DNA of 64,000 nt. Source: Paraneptunicella aestuarii (lineage in GTDB: Bacteria; Pseudomonadota; Gammaproteobacteria; Enterobacterales; Alteromonadaceae). Shown piece after piece: positions 53,413 through 62,429 of the stretch (its first letter is position 1; every line of letters starts with the position of its first letter). The DNA is taken from assembly GCF_019900845.1 (NCBI RefSeq), contig NZ_CP074570.1, positions 2,170,001 through 2,234,000 of the forward strand, given 5' to 3'. A program made the translations under genes and the position numbers. The notes below the pieces were generated by a model. That model was given only the letters and a program-made list of their open reading frames with translations, had not been told where the DNA came from and made no database searches.

Positions 53413-55330
53413 TTCGCTTTCTGTGACTCATAGCCTTTTACAACAGCTCTTGGAGCGAGGTTATCTGCGCGCAATTGATAAAGCTTTTGCGTTGTTTTTA
53501 ATGCAAATGCGATCTGATTCAAAGCCAGAGGTAGGCGCTGTTGACTGGGTTGCCATTATTGGTGCTTGCGTTAGTCGTCAGTTAGGTCAACAACATACTT
53601 GTGTTGAGCTTGGGCAGCTTTCTTTTGAGCTTTCTGGTGTTGTGTCAGAGCCCATTCCCAATCTTATGAACCTGTTGATGTCTGATGACAGAATCAGCGC
53701 TGAACCTTATCGTGTCGCTCGTCCTCTGGTTTTGCAAATAAGTGCAGATGTCGCAACGCCAAGTCTGCTGTATCTCAATAAATACTGGCACTATGAAGAC
53801 GAGTTGGTGAAACAGCTTCTGCTTTTCTCTGGTAAAAGCGATGCTGGCGATATGGCTTCTATTGCTGAGGATATTCAGCTGTTGTTTCCTGAAGATTCAG
53901 ATGCTGCTTCTGGTATTCAACATGACATTAACTGGCAGAAAGTGGCGGTAGCCCTGGCTGCGATTAAGCCCTTCTGTGTTATCACTGGTGGCCCCGGAAC
54001 CGGAAAAACCACCACAGTGGCGAAGTTATTGTGGTTATTAGCCAAACGCCAGACCGGGAAAGAGTTTGTGATTAAGCTGGCTGCTCCAACAGGAAAAGCC
54101 GCAGCGCGATTAACCGAGTCTTTGCGCAATGCAACCCAACAGTTGCCGCCTGTGGCTGGGATGACGTTGCCTGATGAATGTTCCACTATCCATCGATTAC
54201 TGGGCGTAAAACGCCATTCGCCGAAATTCGTCCATCATGCCAATAATCCTTTAAGGTTGGATGTGTTGATTGTGGATGAGGCATCCATGATCGACTTGCC
54301 GTTAATGAGCAAGCTGTTCGCCGCTATTCCATCCCATGCACGGGTGATCCTGTTAGGTGACAATAATCAGCTATCTTCCGTAGAAGTGGGGTCTGTGTTA
54401 GGAGATATCTGCGCGGTTAAGGCAGACCTGTCGCTATACAATGAACAAACCGCCAGGCAGTTATCGGTATTGTGCCAAGCTCAATTACCTATTGCAGAGG
54501 CGCAGGAACAGGGCAATACGCCATTGCAAGACAATCTGGTTTACTTGCAAAAAAGTTATCGTTTCGATGCTCAAAGCGGCATAGGGAATCTGGCAAGAGC
54601 CATCAATGCAGGCAATATGCAGCAGGTGGTGAATGTGTTAACTGACGCGGCTTTCGGTGATCTGGAATGGTTGGCAGAACCGGATCATAGTCGCGTGATC
54701 CAGCAAACCATGAGTCATTGGCAGACATATTTTGCAGCGTGCCGTTCCGGTGATGCGGACAGCGCGTTTAGCCATTTATCGCAATTACAAATATTGTGTA
54801 CTCAGCGCAATGGCTATTGGGGCGTTGAGACCATCAACCAGTTATTGGAAAGTGAATTTTTGCGTCAGGGACTGATTGATGCCAGAACCGAGTATTACCC
54901 CGGTCGAGCCATTATGATTGTGGAAAACGATCATAGATTGGGTCTGTTTAACGGCGATATTGGCGTTGTGTTGCCTGAAATGCATAGAACATCCGACTCG
55001 GGATTAGTGAAGGTCTGGTTTGTGCGCGCCGATGGCGGATACCAGCATTTTCTTTCCGGGCAACTGCCTCGGCATGAAACGGTCTACGCCATGACAACCC
55101 ATAAAAGCCAAGGCTCTGAATTCGACAAAGTTTTGCTTTGTATGCCCGCACCAGAGAGTGAACAGCAAAGAGCCTTGTTATCTCGTGAATTGTTCTATAC
55201 CGGGGTAACGCGCGCTAAAAAGCAATGTGTTCTGTTAGCTGATAAAAGCGCGATTTATCATGCGGTGAACCGTCGTTGCATTAGAGCGTCGGGGATTGTG
55301 GATCGCCTTAAAGCGTTGCAATCCCCTTAA
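53405..55330 (+). CDS. recD: RecBCD subunit alpha (RecD)
   Basis: 641 aa 5'-3' helicase. The start is ATG 53405, directly after AAGGAGAG (53393-53400); an upstream ATG at 53366 would be inside recB and off the SD. Walker A GGPGTGKTTTVAKLL (Lys201), VDEASMIDLPLM, LGDNNQLSSVEVGSVLGD and YAMTTHKSQGSEFDKVLL are the SF1B motifs. Last gene of recC-recB-recD. The order differs from E. coli, where ptrA lies between recC and recB. Confidence 0.97.
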   Translation: MFNSLSVTHSLLQQLLERGYLRAIDKAFALFLMQMRSDSKPEVGAVDWVAIIGACVSRQLGQQHTCVELGQLSFELSGVVSEPIPNLMNLLMSDDRISAEPYRVARPLVLQISADVATPSLLYLNKYWHYEDELVKQLLLFSGKSDAGDMASIAEDIQLLFPEDSDAASGIQHDINWQKVAVALAAIKPFCVITGGPGTGKTTTVAKLLWLLAKRQTGKEFVIKLAAPTGKAAARLTESLRNATQQLPPVAGMTLPDECSTIHRLLGVKRHSPKFVHHANNPLRLDVLIVDEASMIDLPLMSKLFAAIPSHARVILLGDNNQLSSVEVGSVLGDICAVKADLSLYNEQTARQLSVLCQAQLPIAEAQEQGNTPLQDNLVYLQKSYRFDAQSGIGNLARAINAGNMQQVVNVLTDAAFGDLEWLAEPDHSRVIQQTMSHWQTYFAACRSGDADSAFSHLSQLQILCTQRNGYWGVETINQLLESEFLRQGLIDARTEYYPGRAIMIVENDHRLGLFNGDIGVVLPEMHRTSDSGLVKVWFVRADGGYQHFLSGQLPRHETVYAMTTHKSQGSEFDKVLLCMPAPESEQQRALLSRELFYTGVTRAKKQCVLLADKSAIYHAVNRRCIRASGIVDRLKALQSP

Positions 55331-55424
55331 GATGTTTATCTCTTAGTCACGTCTTTTTATGTCAGATAGATTCTATTCATCAATGATAATTATGCTTTTG
55401 TTATTTCTTTGGGTTTCTTGTATG

Positions 55425-55660
55425 ACACGTCCTTCGGACGCGCCAGTTACTTTTCCCAAATTAATAAATAGTCAGCTGAACAAGAAAAGTAACCAAAAGA
55501 AATCAGCCCCAACGGTTAACTGCCCCCTGCGCTTCTCAAATATTGAAAGCCGGTCTCACGGTGCATCCATGCACCGGGCAGCCCTAATTCATCATCCCTG
55601 ATGAATTACTCTCAATATTCTTGCGTTTTGCTAATTTAGTCAGGGGGTTAACCGAGGGGA
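55425..55660. repeat. Multi-hairpin intergenic element
   Basis: From left: CGTCC-TTC-GGACG stem; GTTACTTTTC (55446-55455) with GAAAAGTAAC (55484-55493); outer arms CCCC..CGGTTAAC..CCCCTG (55507-55529) and CAGGGGGTTAACCGAGGGG (55641-55659); inside, GGTGCAT-CC-ATGCACC (55560-55575) and AATTCATCA-TCCC-TGATGAATT (55586-55607). A short plus-strand frame (55359-55601) runs through it but is repeat-derived. The CATCC-N-TG hairpin cores match the 8862-9050 element. Confidence 0.7.
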
Positions 55661-55797
55661 ACAGACCATTCTTCAAGCTTCATACCACGTCAAAGAGAAT
55701 AAGGTGACATATAGCCATTTGTATAAAACGCAAACGATTAAAAGACCATACATTCGACTTGTGACTAAGAGATAGTTAAGATTCGGTGATATCAAAA

Positions 55798-56289
55798 TTA
55801 AGAACGATTGGCTTCGATAAACTTCTCAAGGTTACCAGAAGCCATGTTGCGTACTTTGTTTTTAATCAGCGGGCTCCAGCCTAGCAAGGTGCCGGGAGCG
55901 CCTAGCGCCATTCGGCTCCATTTCCAGAAATCGAAGTGATCGATGTGCTTGATAATCTTGCCATCTTTAAATTCAAACTTAGCCTGAATTTTATTGTGGA
56001 TAGGGCGTCCAGTGGTACTAAATACGTATTTGGCTTCCCATTGCGCCGTGCCTGTATGGTCATCGGCGTGAATATGGCTAAATGTCAGCTCAAAGCCTTG
56101 GGCTTTTTGGCACAACATGGTCCACATTGCTCCGGGTTGATGGCCTTTCAGGTCGGGAAAAACAGGATCTGAAAACTCGGCATCAGGGTGATAGCATTCC
56201 ACCATGCCTTGCGGTTCCAGCTTTTGAAAGCTTTGGTAGAAAGATTCCAGTAATCGTTGGTTCGGGTGCTTATGATCGTCGTTCGACAT
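55798..56289 (-). CDS. NTF2/SnoaL-like nuclear transport factor 2 family protein
   Basis: 163 aa. LLESFYQSFQKLEPQGMVECYHPDAEFSDPVFPDLKGHQPGAMW is a typical NTF2-like fold start; the beta-sheet end is ...QAKFEFKDGKIIKHIDHFDFWKWSRMALG. No signal peptide. Catalytic role is unknown. Downstream of MFS and tcdA on the minus strand; the 88-base gap makes co-transcription possible but unproven. Confidence 0.82.
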   Translation of the reverse strand: MSNDDHKHPNQRLLESFYQSFQKLEPQGMVECYHPDAEFSDPVFPDLKGHQPGAMWTMLCQKAQGFELTFSHIHADDHTGTAQWEAKYVFSTTGRPIHNKIQAKFEFKDGKIIKHIDHFDFWKWSRMALGAPGTLLGWSPLIKNKVRNMASGNLEKFIEANRS

Positions 56290-56377
56290 AATGTTACTTC
56301 CTGTCCTTATGAAAAGAGTTTGCCTGTATTGCTCTCAGTATTGCAAAAACGGCTGTGCGAGAAAAGCAATACTCTTG

Positions 56378-57691
56378 CTATTGTTCCTGCTCTGCTGGAC
56401 TAAGGTTTTTTTCCATTTGTTCCACATTTTCTGATTCTGCCTCATCTGAGCGAAATAACCAGACAAAATACAGCATGCCGATTAATGTCAATGCCCCGCC
56501 TGTTACTAATGTCCATGCCGCTCCCATCACACTAATAACACCGCCCACAAGTGCGATAATAAAGCTGCCTAAACAAAATGTACTGGTGGTTAAGCCAAAC
56601 ATTTTCCCGGGTTCTCCCTGAGAAAAACGTTCGCTGTAAAATAGCGGCATCAACACATTAAACAGGGCGATAAAGGCACCTGAAACAGCAAAGAAAGGGT
56701 ATAGGAGATCATCATTCATGCTGAGAGTGAAAAATTGCAGAATAGCAAAGACGCTTAGCCCCAGAATAATGACATTTTTTGCGCTTAGGCGATTTTTCAG
56801 CTTTTCCAGAACAAACAAGCTACTCAATATCATGAAGAAGGTGACCACTGCCGTTGCGTGACCAATACCGACACTGTCGAAGTTGAAAGATTCAACCAGC
56901 CACACCGGGTAGAACTCATAGAAGGCATTTAACCCCAACATAATCAGCAAGTATTGAATGAAAAGATGACGGATTTTGCGGTGCTTGAGCAGGGTCAGTG
57001 AGTTGCTGCGTATGGCAAGCTGAAGCACATTGTATGAGCCTTGGTGTTTATCTTGCTGTGATGATGTGTTGGTTTCAGGAATGAAAAGGATCACCACGGT
57101 TAAGGCGAACAGCATTAACAGTCCCGCCAGTATAAACGCGATATCCGCACCGAGCAGCATCATATAACCGCCCATTAACGGGCCGATTAACCAGCCGGAG
57201 TACATGACGGCATAAACCAGCGACATTGAGCGGGTTTTATCAATCATGGGATGCAGATCGGTGGTCATGGTTCTGGCGACCGAAACGTTACCTTCGCACA
57301 CGCCAGTGATCATGCGGGCTACAAGTAACAGCAGAAAACTTTCCTGCACGATGGCATACGCAGCAAAGCCATAGCTGATGGCGCTCAGTAGAGTGGTAAA
57401 TACCAATACTTTGCGTCGTCCGTAAATATCCGATAATGAACCGATAAAAGACGAGCCGATAAACATGCCTAAAGGGTAGGTTGCCAAAATAATCGCCAAC
57501 AGAATATTGGGGTGAATACCCATAAATTGGCTAAGTTGATTGCCTGGTGTGTCCAGCATTAAAGGTGTCAGAATGGGAAAGGGCATAGCGATGCCGGCAA
57601 CACTGAGTAACGTCAGCAGCATAATGGCAAAGAGTGCCCGGTTCGCTTCGGCTTTATTCATCTTTCCCGAAGGCTTCTCTGACGTTTGCAT
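56378..57691 (-). CDS. Major facilitator superfamily transporter
   Basis: 437 aa, about 12 hydrophobic segments. Motif A GSLSDIYGRRKVLV links TM2 and TM3, and ARMITGVCEGNVSVARTM and YSGWLIGPLMGG are drug:H+-antiporter-like (TetA/Bcr) features. Substrate unknown. Start at ATG 57691 is provisional; an internal ATG (57661) is preceded by GGGAAAG. Follows tcdA by 55 bases. Confidence 0.87.
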   Translation of the reverse strand: MQTSEKPSGKMNKAEANRALFAIMLLTLLSVAGIAMPFPILTPLMLDTPGNQLSQFMGIHPNILLAIILATYPLGMFIGSSFIGSLSDIYGRRKVLVFTTLLSAISYGFAAYAIVQESFLLLLVARMITGVCEGNVSVARTMTTDLHPMIDKTRSMSLVYAVMYSGWLIGPLMGGYMMLLGADIAFILAGLLMLFALTVVILFIPETNTSSQQDKHQGSYNVLQLAIRSNSLTLLKHRKIRHLFIQYLLIMLGLNAFYEFYPVWLVESFNFDSVGIGHATAVVTFFMILSSLFVLEKLKNRLSAKNVIILGLSVFAILQFFTLSMNDDLLYPFFAVSGAFIALFNVLMPLFYSERFSQGEPGKMFGLTTSTFCLGSFIIALVGGVISVMGAAWTLVTGGALTLIGMLYFVWLFRSDEAESENVEQMEKNLSPAEQEQ

Positions 57692-57746
57692 GGGTCAAGC
57701 ATTCCGTATTCTGCTCACATGAGCAACATATGAGCTACAAAGGTTG

Positions 57747-58526
57747 TTATAGGTCAGCCTTGGAAAGTAGCTTGTTGATGACTCTTGATGCGGCAACAAA
57801 TCCAAAGGTGGCGGTGACAGTCACCGAAGCGCCAAAACCACTATTGCAATCCAGTTTTACACTGCCTTTGCTGAGATTTTTGGTGTGGCACACCGAGCCG
57901 TCTTCCTGAGGATAGCGAAGTTGCTCAGTCGAGTATACACATTCGATGCTAAAGCGGCGTTTTGGGTTGCTGCTGAAATGGTAGAAACGACGCAGATAAT
58001 TACGTAGTTTTGCTGCTAATGGATCTTGTATGGTTTTCGCCAGATCGCCTACTGTGATTTGCGTCGGGTCGATTTGTCCGCCTGCGCCACCAATGGTAAT
58101 AATGGGAATTTTATTGCGTTTGCAGTGGGCTATCATGGCGGCCTTGGCTTTGATGCTGTCAGTGGCATCAACCACGTAATGGAAATCCTTGGAAATATGC
58201 TCCAAAACGTTAGTGGGTATGACAAAGTCCTGTACTGGGTTTAGCTTACACTCGGGGTTGATCAACTTAATGCGCTCAGCCATGGCTAACACTTTGGATT
58301 GCCCCACCGTGTTGTCCAATGCGTGAATTTGGCGGTTGATATTAGTCACGCAAACATCATCTAAATCAATGAGGGTTAGATTCCCAATGCCACTGCGAGC
58401 CAAGGCTTCCGCTACCCAACTTCCAACACCACCAATACCCACAACACAGACATGAGCCTGCTGTAAATATTGTAATTGTGGTTTGCCGTAGAGTCTTTCT
58501 AACCCGCCAAAGCGCTCTTGAGTCAT
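57747..58526 (-). CDS. tcdA: tRNA threonylcarbamoyladenosine dehydratase TcdA
   Basis: 259 aa E1-like (ThiF/MoeB fold) enzyme that cyclises t6A37 to ct6A in tRNA. ATP-binding VVGIGGVGSWVAEALARSGIG, LIDLDDVCVTNINRQIHAL, VVDATDSIKAKAAMI and C-terminal KGSVKLDCNSGFGASVTVTATFG are all TcdA/CsdL-specific. A csdA/csdE partner locus is not in the window. First gene of a possible tcdA-MFS-NTF2 run. Confidence 0.95.
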   Translation of the reverse strand: MTQERFGGLERLYGKPQLQYLQQAHVCVVGIGGVGSWVAEALARSGIGNLTLIDLDDVCVTNINRQIHALDNTVGQSKVLAMAERIKLINPECKLNPVQDFVIPTNVLEHISKDFHYVVDATDSIKAKAAMIAHCKRNKIPIITIGGAGGQIDPTQITVGDLAKTIQDPLAAKLRNYLRRFYHFSSNPKRRFSIECVYSTEQLRYPQEDGSVCHTKNLSKGSVKLDCNSGFGASVTVTATFGFVAASRVINKLLSKADL

Positions 58527-58715
58527 AAGGAACTTCTGCCTGATTAATTAATGTATGTTAAACGGGCGGCATTTTAGCCGTTTGTTGTGGCAGGGGAAAG
58601 GAAGAATTAAGGTGAGAAGTTGCTCTCAAGCGTCGAATTATTCAGCACAAGAAATGATTAAACTTGATCTTCTAAAGCAAACATTTCTTAATATGCGCTC
58701 AATTCTTTGGTGAGT

Positions 58716-59924
58716 ATGAATTCAAGCATGGAACATTCAGATATTTGTATCGTTGGTGGTGGCATTGTCGGGGCTGCAACAGCATTAAAATTGCAGCAGG
58801 CATACCCTGATAAACGCATTGTGTTACTGGATAAAGAATCCAGCGCAGCACGTCATCAAACGGGACGAAATTCCGGAGTTATTCATGCCGGTGTTTATTA
58901 CCCGCCGGGAAGTTTAAAGGCGCAATATTGTCGAGAAGGCTTGCAACGTACCATTCAGTATTGCCAGCAGTACCATTTGCCTTATGATCAATGTGGCAAG
59001 TTGCTGGTTGCCACCAATGAGCTGGAAATGGAGCGTATGCAAGGCTTGTATCAGCGTTGTCTGGACAATGAGCTTTCCCCAGAGCTCCTTGATGCAAAAC
59101 AGTTAAAACAGCGAGAGCCTAATATTACTGGCCTTGGTGCGATTTGGGTTAAGGACACCGGGATTGTCGATTACGTAAAGTTAACCGAGCACATGCTGCA
59201 ACAGTTTCAAAGCAAGGGCGGGGTGGTTAAGTTTAATACCCAAGTGACGGATCTGGTTGAGTCCAATGACGGTATTAAGGTTCATGCCAATGGTCAGGTA
59301 AGCCAAACCGGATTTTTAGTGAATTGTGCCGGGTTACAATCTGATCGCTTGATTGCCATGTTAGGGCTGGAAACTGACTTTGAAATTGTGCCATTTCGTG
59401 GTGAATATTATCTGCTGGCTGAAAAGCATAATCAGGTGGTGAATCACTTGATTTACCCTATTCCAGATCCTGAATTACCCTTTTTAGGTGTGCATTTAAC
59501 CCGCATGATTGACGGCACTGTTACTGTGGGGCCTAACGCTGTGTTGGCTCTCGGGCGGGAAGCCTATGCCAAAACCGATGTGAATATAGCTGACGTGACA
59601 CAAATGATGCGTTTTCCTGGTATGTGGCCCATGTTAAAAAATAATCTGAAAAGCGGTTTGAACGAGATGAAGAACTCGTTGTTTAAATCGGGTTATCTGT
59701 CGCTGGTTCAAAAGTATTGTCCCAGTATTGAAAAAGCGGATTTACTGCCTTATCGAAGTGGTATTCGTGCTCAGGCCGTGTCCAAGACCGGTCAGCTCAT
59801 TCACGACTTTAAGTTTGTCACCAGTACCCGCAGCTTGCATGTGGGCAATGCGCCTTCTCCCGCTGCCACATCGGCGATGCCAATTGCCGATGCCATCTAT
59901 GATAAGTGTGCGGAACTGATGTAG
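58716..59924 (+). CDS. lhgO: L-2-hydroxyglutarate dehydrogenase/oxidase
   Basis: 402 aa DAO-family flavoprotein. FAD motif CIVGGGIVGAATALKLQ, RHQTGRNSGVIHAGVYYPPG with the covalent-like His region, PFRGEYYLL, and C-terminal YRSGIRAQAVSKTGQLIHDF are LhgO/L2HGDH features. It oxidises L-2-hydroxyglutarate to 2-oxoglutarate. The start is ambiguous (TTG 58707, GTG 58710, ATG 58716, ATG 58728); ATG 58716 chosen. Single gene on the plus strand, 19 bases from the convergent channel gene. Confidence 0.93.
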   Translation: MNSSMEHSDICIVGGGIVGAATALKLQQAYPDKRIVLLDKESSAARHQTGRNSGVIHAGVYYPPGSLKAQYCREGLQRTIQYCQQYHLPYDQCGKLLVATNELEMERMQGLYQRCLDNELSPELLDAKQLKQREPNITGLGAIWVKDTGIVDYVKLTEHMLQQFQSKGGVVKFNTQVTDLVESNDGIKVHANGQVSQTGFLVNCAGLQSDRLIAMLGLETDFEIVPFRGEYYLLAEKHNQVVNHLIYPIPDPELPFLGVHLTRMIDGTVTVGPNAVLALGREAYAKTDVNIADVTQMMRFPGMWPMLKNNLKSGLNEMKNSLFKSGYLSLVQKYCPSIEKADLLPYRSGIRAQAVSKTGQLIHDFKFVTSTRSLHVGNAPSPAATSAMPIADAIYDKCAELM

Positions 59925-59943
59925 GACTAACAGTTGGCGCTAG

Positions 59944-60918
59944 TCAACGAGTCATTCGTTTAACAAACACAACCACGAACAGGGCTAGCGTAAAACTGCC
60001 AATAAAAGCTTCTATGGCGGCGATCAGCCGGGTAATGCCTATTGGAGTAATGTCGCCATAGCCTAAGGTAGTAAAGGTGACGACGCTGTAATAGAGCATC
60101 ATGGCGAAATTAGCCAGGTTTTTAATGACGCCATTGGATGGGTTAAATTGTAATGTGTTACCTTCGTAGTGGACGCCAAAAATGAAGTAAAGAAAGGCGC
60201 AGCTAAAGACCAGAGAGAGTGAAAAAATAACGATATTTTCTGGTTTTTCTCCGTAACCACACAGCATGTCGACGGTTTTTGAAAATACCCAGGCCGATGA
60301 CCATTTGGATAGCTGATTACGTCGCATCAACAGTTCTTTATAGCCCCAATAGCCCGCAGCTTGAAATAATCCCTGATCTTCGGAACATTTGCGTAAAACC
60401 CGATAGATTTCTTCTGATTGTTCAAAATTATCCATCGCAGCGTCTTTGTCTTCCGCTCTTAGCTTGTGTTCAGCCGTAATCTCCTGCATGAGTTTATCGC
60501 CGATTTCCAAATTATCGGTTCTGGCCTTATTTAACCGAATACCAAGTAAATTGGTTCTCTCCAAATTGGCGCAATGCAAATTCGCACCGCTGAGATCGGC
60601 CTTCATCAGGGAACCATGCTTTAGATTAAGATTAAATAGATGTGCTTCTCGAAGATTGGCGCGATATAAGTCACTTTCAGATAAGTCGAAGCCGGTTTTA
60701 CTATTTTGTTTAACGAGGTTGATTCCTTTCAGATTACAACGTTGTAGTTTGAGCCCTTTGGATAGCTTTCCGCTACGCACATGAGCTTCCAGGCGCCCGA
60801 CGATATCTATTTTACTTTTATCGAGTTTGGAGTCGTGCCAAAAACAGTAACCTGAACCTAAATCTGGTTCCTGACAGCATTCACCTTGTAATGATCGATA
60901 TTTGCAATTTGCGCCCAT
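59944..60918 (-). CDS. Pentapeptide-repeat potassium channel fusion
   Basis: 324 aa. N-terminal Cys/His cluster (Cys5, Cys14, Cys15, Cys25, His28: YCFWHD) resembling a small zinc-binding knuckle. Pentapeptide-like repeats follow at about 58-135 (CNLKG, SDLYRANLR, ADLSGANLHCANLERTNL). A linker precedes a two-TM ion channel: TM1 228-248, pore helix 272-283 with the selectivity filter TLGYGD (284-289), TM2 295-318. It should be a K+-selective channel regulated by an unusual cytoplasmic N-domain. No RCK/cNMP domain. Convergent with lhgO. Confidence 0.88.
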   Translation of the reverse strand: MGANCKYRSLQGECCQEPDLGSGYCFWHDSKLDKSKIDIVGRLEAHVRSGKLSKGLKLQRCNLKGINLVKQNSKTGFDLSESDLYRANLREAHLFNLNLKHGSLMKADLSGANLHCANLERTNLLGIRLNKARTDNLEIGDKLMQEITAEHKLRAEDKDAAMDNFEQSEEIYRVLRKCSEDQGLFQAAGYWGYKELLMRRNQLSKWSSAWVFSKTVDMLCGYGEKPENIVIFSLSLVFSCAFLYFIFGVHYEGNTLQFNPSNGVIKNLANFAMMLYYSVVTFTTLGYGDITPIGITRLIAAIEAFIGSFTLALFVVVFVKRMTR

Positions 60919-61056
60919 TAATACCAGAGCTGAACAAGAGCTAACTAAATTTCTAATATCTAAAATTGTAGCAGTATTTGGCTATTTTTAAGGGAGTTTG
61001 CAGGTTGAATAAGGGGATTATCAGATGAAAGGCGTTTGTGTGGGAAGTTTAAGTGG

Positions 61057-61083
61057 CAGATGGCTTGCAGTGCAAACCATCTG
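61057..61083. terminator. Hairpin downstream of the aromatic aminotransferase
   Basis: CAGATGG (61057-61063) and CCATCTG (61077-61083), extended by TTG/CAA. The T-run follows only on the plus strand, whereas the adjacent gene is on the minus strand, so its role is uncertain. Confidence 0.4.
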
Positions 61084-61098
61084 TTTTAGATATCAGAA

Positions 61099-62289
61099 TT
61101 AAAGTACAGAAACCAAAGCTTCTGCCAAATAATCAACATTTTCAGTGCTAATGCCTGCAATGTTGACTCGGCTTGAATCAACAAAGTATACGCTAAAGTC
61201 GTCGCGCATTTTGATGACTTGTTCTGGAGAAATACACAGGAACGAGAACATGCCTTTTTGCTCATTGATAAAGCTGAAGTCTTTGCTCGCGCCTTTTTCT
61301 TGCAGTTTGCTTACCAGAAGGGCACGCAAAGACTGCATTCTGGTACGCATTTCAGAGACTTCGTTTTGCCATTCTGCTTTTAGCGCATCATCATGCAAAA
61401 TGATATCAACCAAAGCGCCGCCGTATGAAGGAGGCATAGAGTAGATACCGCGTGCAATGGCCTGGATTTGCGACTGAACGATTTTGCGTTGATCCGCTGA
61501 TTGAGTCACGATTGCTGCTAAACCTACACGTTCACGATATAGGCCAAAGTTCTTGGAGCATGAAGCTGCAACTAATACTTCTGGCAGGTTTTCACACAAT
61601 AGACGCAGACCATAGGAATCCTCTTCCAAACCATCGCCAAAACCAAGGTAGGCGATATCGACAAATGGGATGAATTCGCGTTCTTTAGCCGCTTCCAGAA
61701 CCTGTTGCCATTGCTCATTGGTTAAGTCGGCACCGGTAGGGTTATGACAGCATGCGTGTAATAGCACTACATCGCCTTTTTTCACCTGTTTCAAGGCGCT
61801 GATCATACCTTCAAAGTTGATACCGGCTGCGGCTTTGTCAAAATAGGGATAGGTTTCTATTTTCAGACCAGCATTGCCAATCAATGGAATATGGTTTGCC
61901 CAGGTTGGATCGCTAACCCAAACAGTGGTTTCACCATTGGAACGCTTGATTAGTTCCGCCAGTATACGCAGTGCGCCACAGCCGCCAGGAGCTTGTACTG
62001 CTGAAATGCGATCAGCTAATAAAGCCGGGTGACTATTTCCCAGAAGCAATTGCAACATGCCATCAATAAAGCCTTGTACACCTTGAGGGGTGATATAGGT
62101 TTTAGAATCTTCTTTTTGCAACAGGATTTGCTGTGCTTTGATGACAGAATTGAGAATAGGGGTGCGACCGTTTTCGTCCTTATAGACACCAACACCCAAA
62201 TCAATCTTGGCCGGATTGGTGTCGGCTTTAAATGCAGTGGATAATCCTAAAATAGGATCTGCAGGTAATTGGGGTAGCACTTCGAACAT
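61099..62289 (-). CDS. tyrB: Aromatic-amino-acid/aspartate aminotransferase
   Basis: 396 aa class I PLP aminotransferase (TyrB/AspC family). N-terminal LPADPILGLSTAFKADTNP and LGVGVYKDENG, HACCHNPTGADLT, Asp211/Tyr214 (FVDIAYLGFGDG), PLP Lys246 (ASCSKNFGLYRERVG). Transfers amino groups between Tyr/Phe/Asp and 2-oxoglutarate. TyrB versus AspC substrate preference cannot be resolved by eye. No TyrR box recognised upstream. Single gene. Confidence 0.92.
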   Translation of the reverse strand: MFEVLPQLPADPILGLSTAFKADTNPAKIDLGVGVYKDENGRTPILNSVIKAQQILLQKEDSKTYITPQGVQGFIDGMLQLLLGNSHPALLADRISAVQAPGGCGALRILAELIKRSNGETTVWVSDPTWANHIPLIGNAGLKIETYPYFDKAAAGINFEGMISALKQVKKGDVVLLHACCHNPTGADLTNEQWQQVLEAAKEREFIPFVDIAYLGFGDGLEEDSYGLRLLCENLPEVLVAASCSKNFGLYRERVGLAAIVTQSADQRKIVQSQIQAIARGIYSMPPSYGGALVDIILHDDALKAEWQNEVSEMRTRMQSLRALLVSKLQEKGASKDFSFINEQKGMFSFLCISPEQVIKMRDDFSVYFVDSSRVNIAGISTENVDYLAEALVSVL

Positions 62290-62429
62290 AATATCCTCAA
62301 TCGGTTAATGGGCTAAAATCGCCGTGTATTATGACATTGCAGCGGATTTTTTCGAGCTACAATTGCGTTATTTTTCACTAATATTTTCTATTGTTGTTAG
62401 AACCGTGAAAATCTTTTCTCAATAATGTT

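Noticed and set aside
55359..55601. 80-aa plus-strand ORF after recD with a hydrophobic N-terminus
   Set aside because: From about 55425 onward it runs through the multi-hairpin element; its composition follows the repeat and it has no recognisable family, so it is not called as a gene.
56378..58526. tcdA-MFS-NTF2 as a functional operon
   Set aside because: Same strand and short gaps, but no functional link between a tRNA-modifying enzyme, an exporter and an NTF2 protein; likely chance adjacency.
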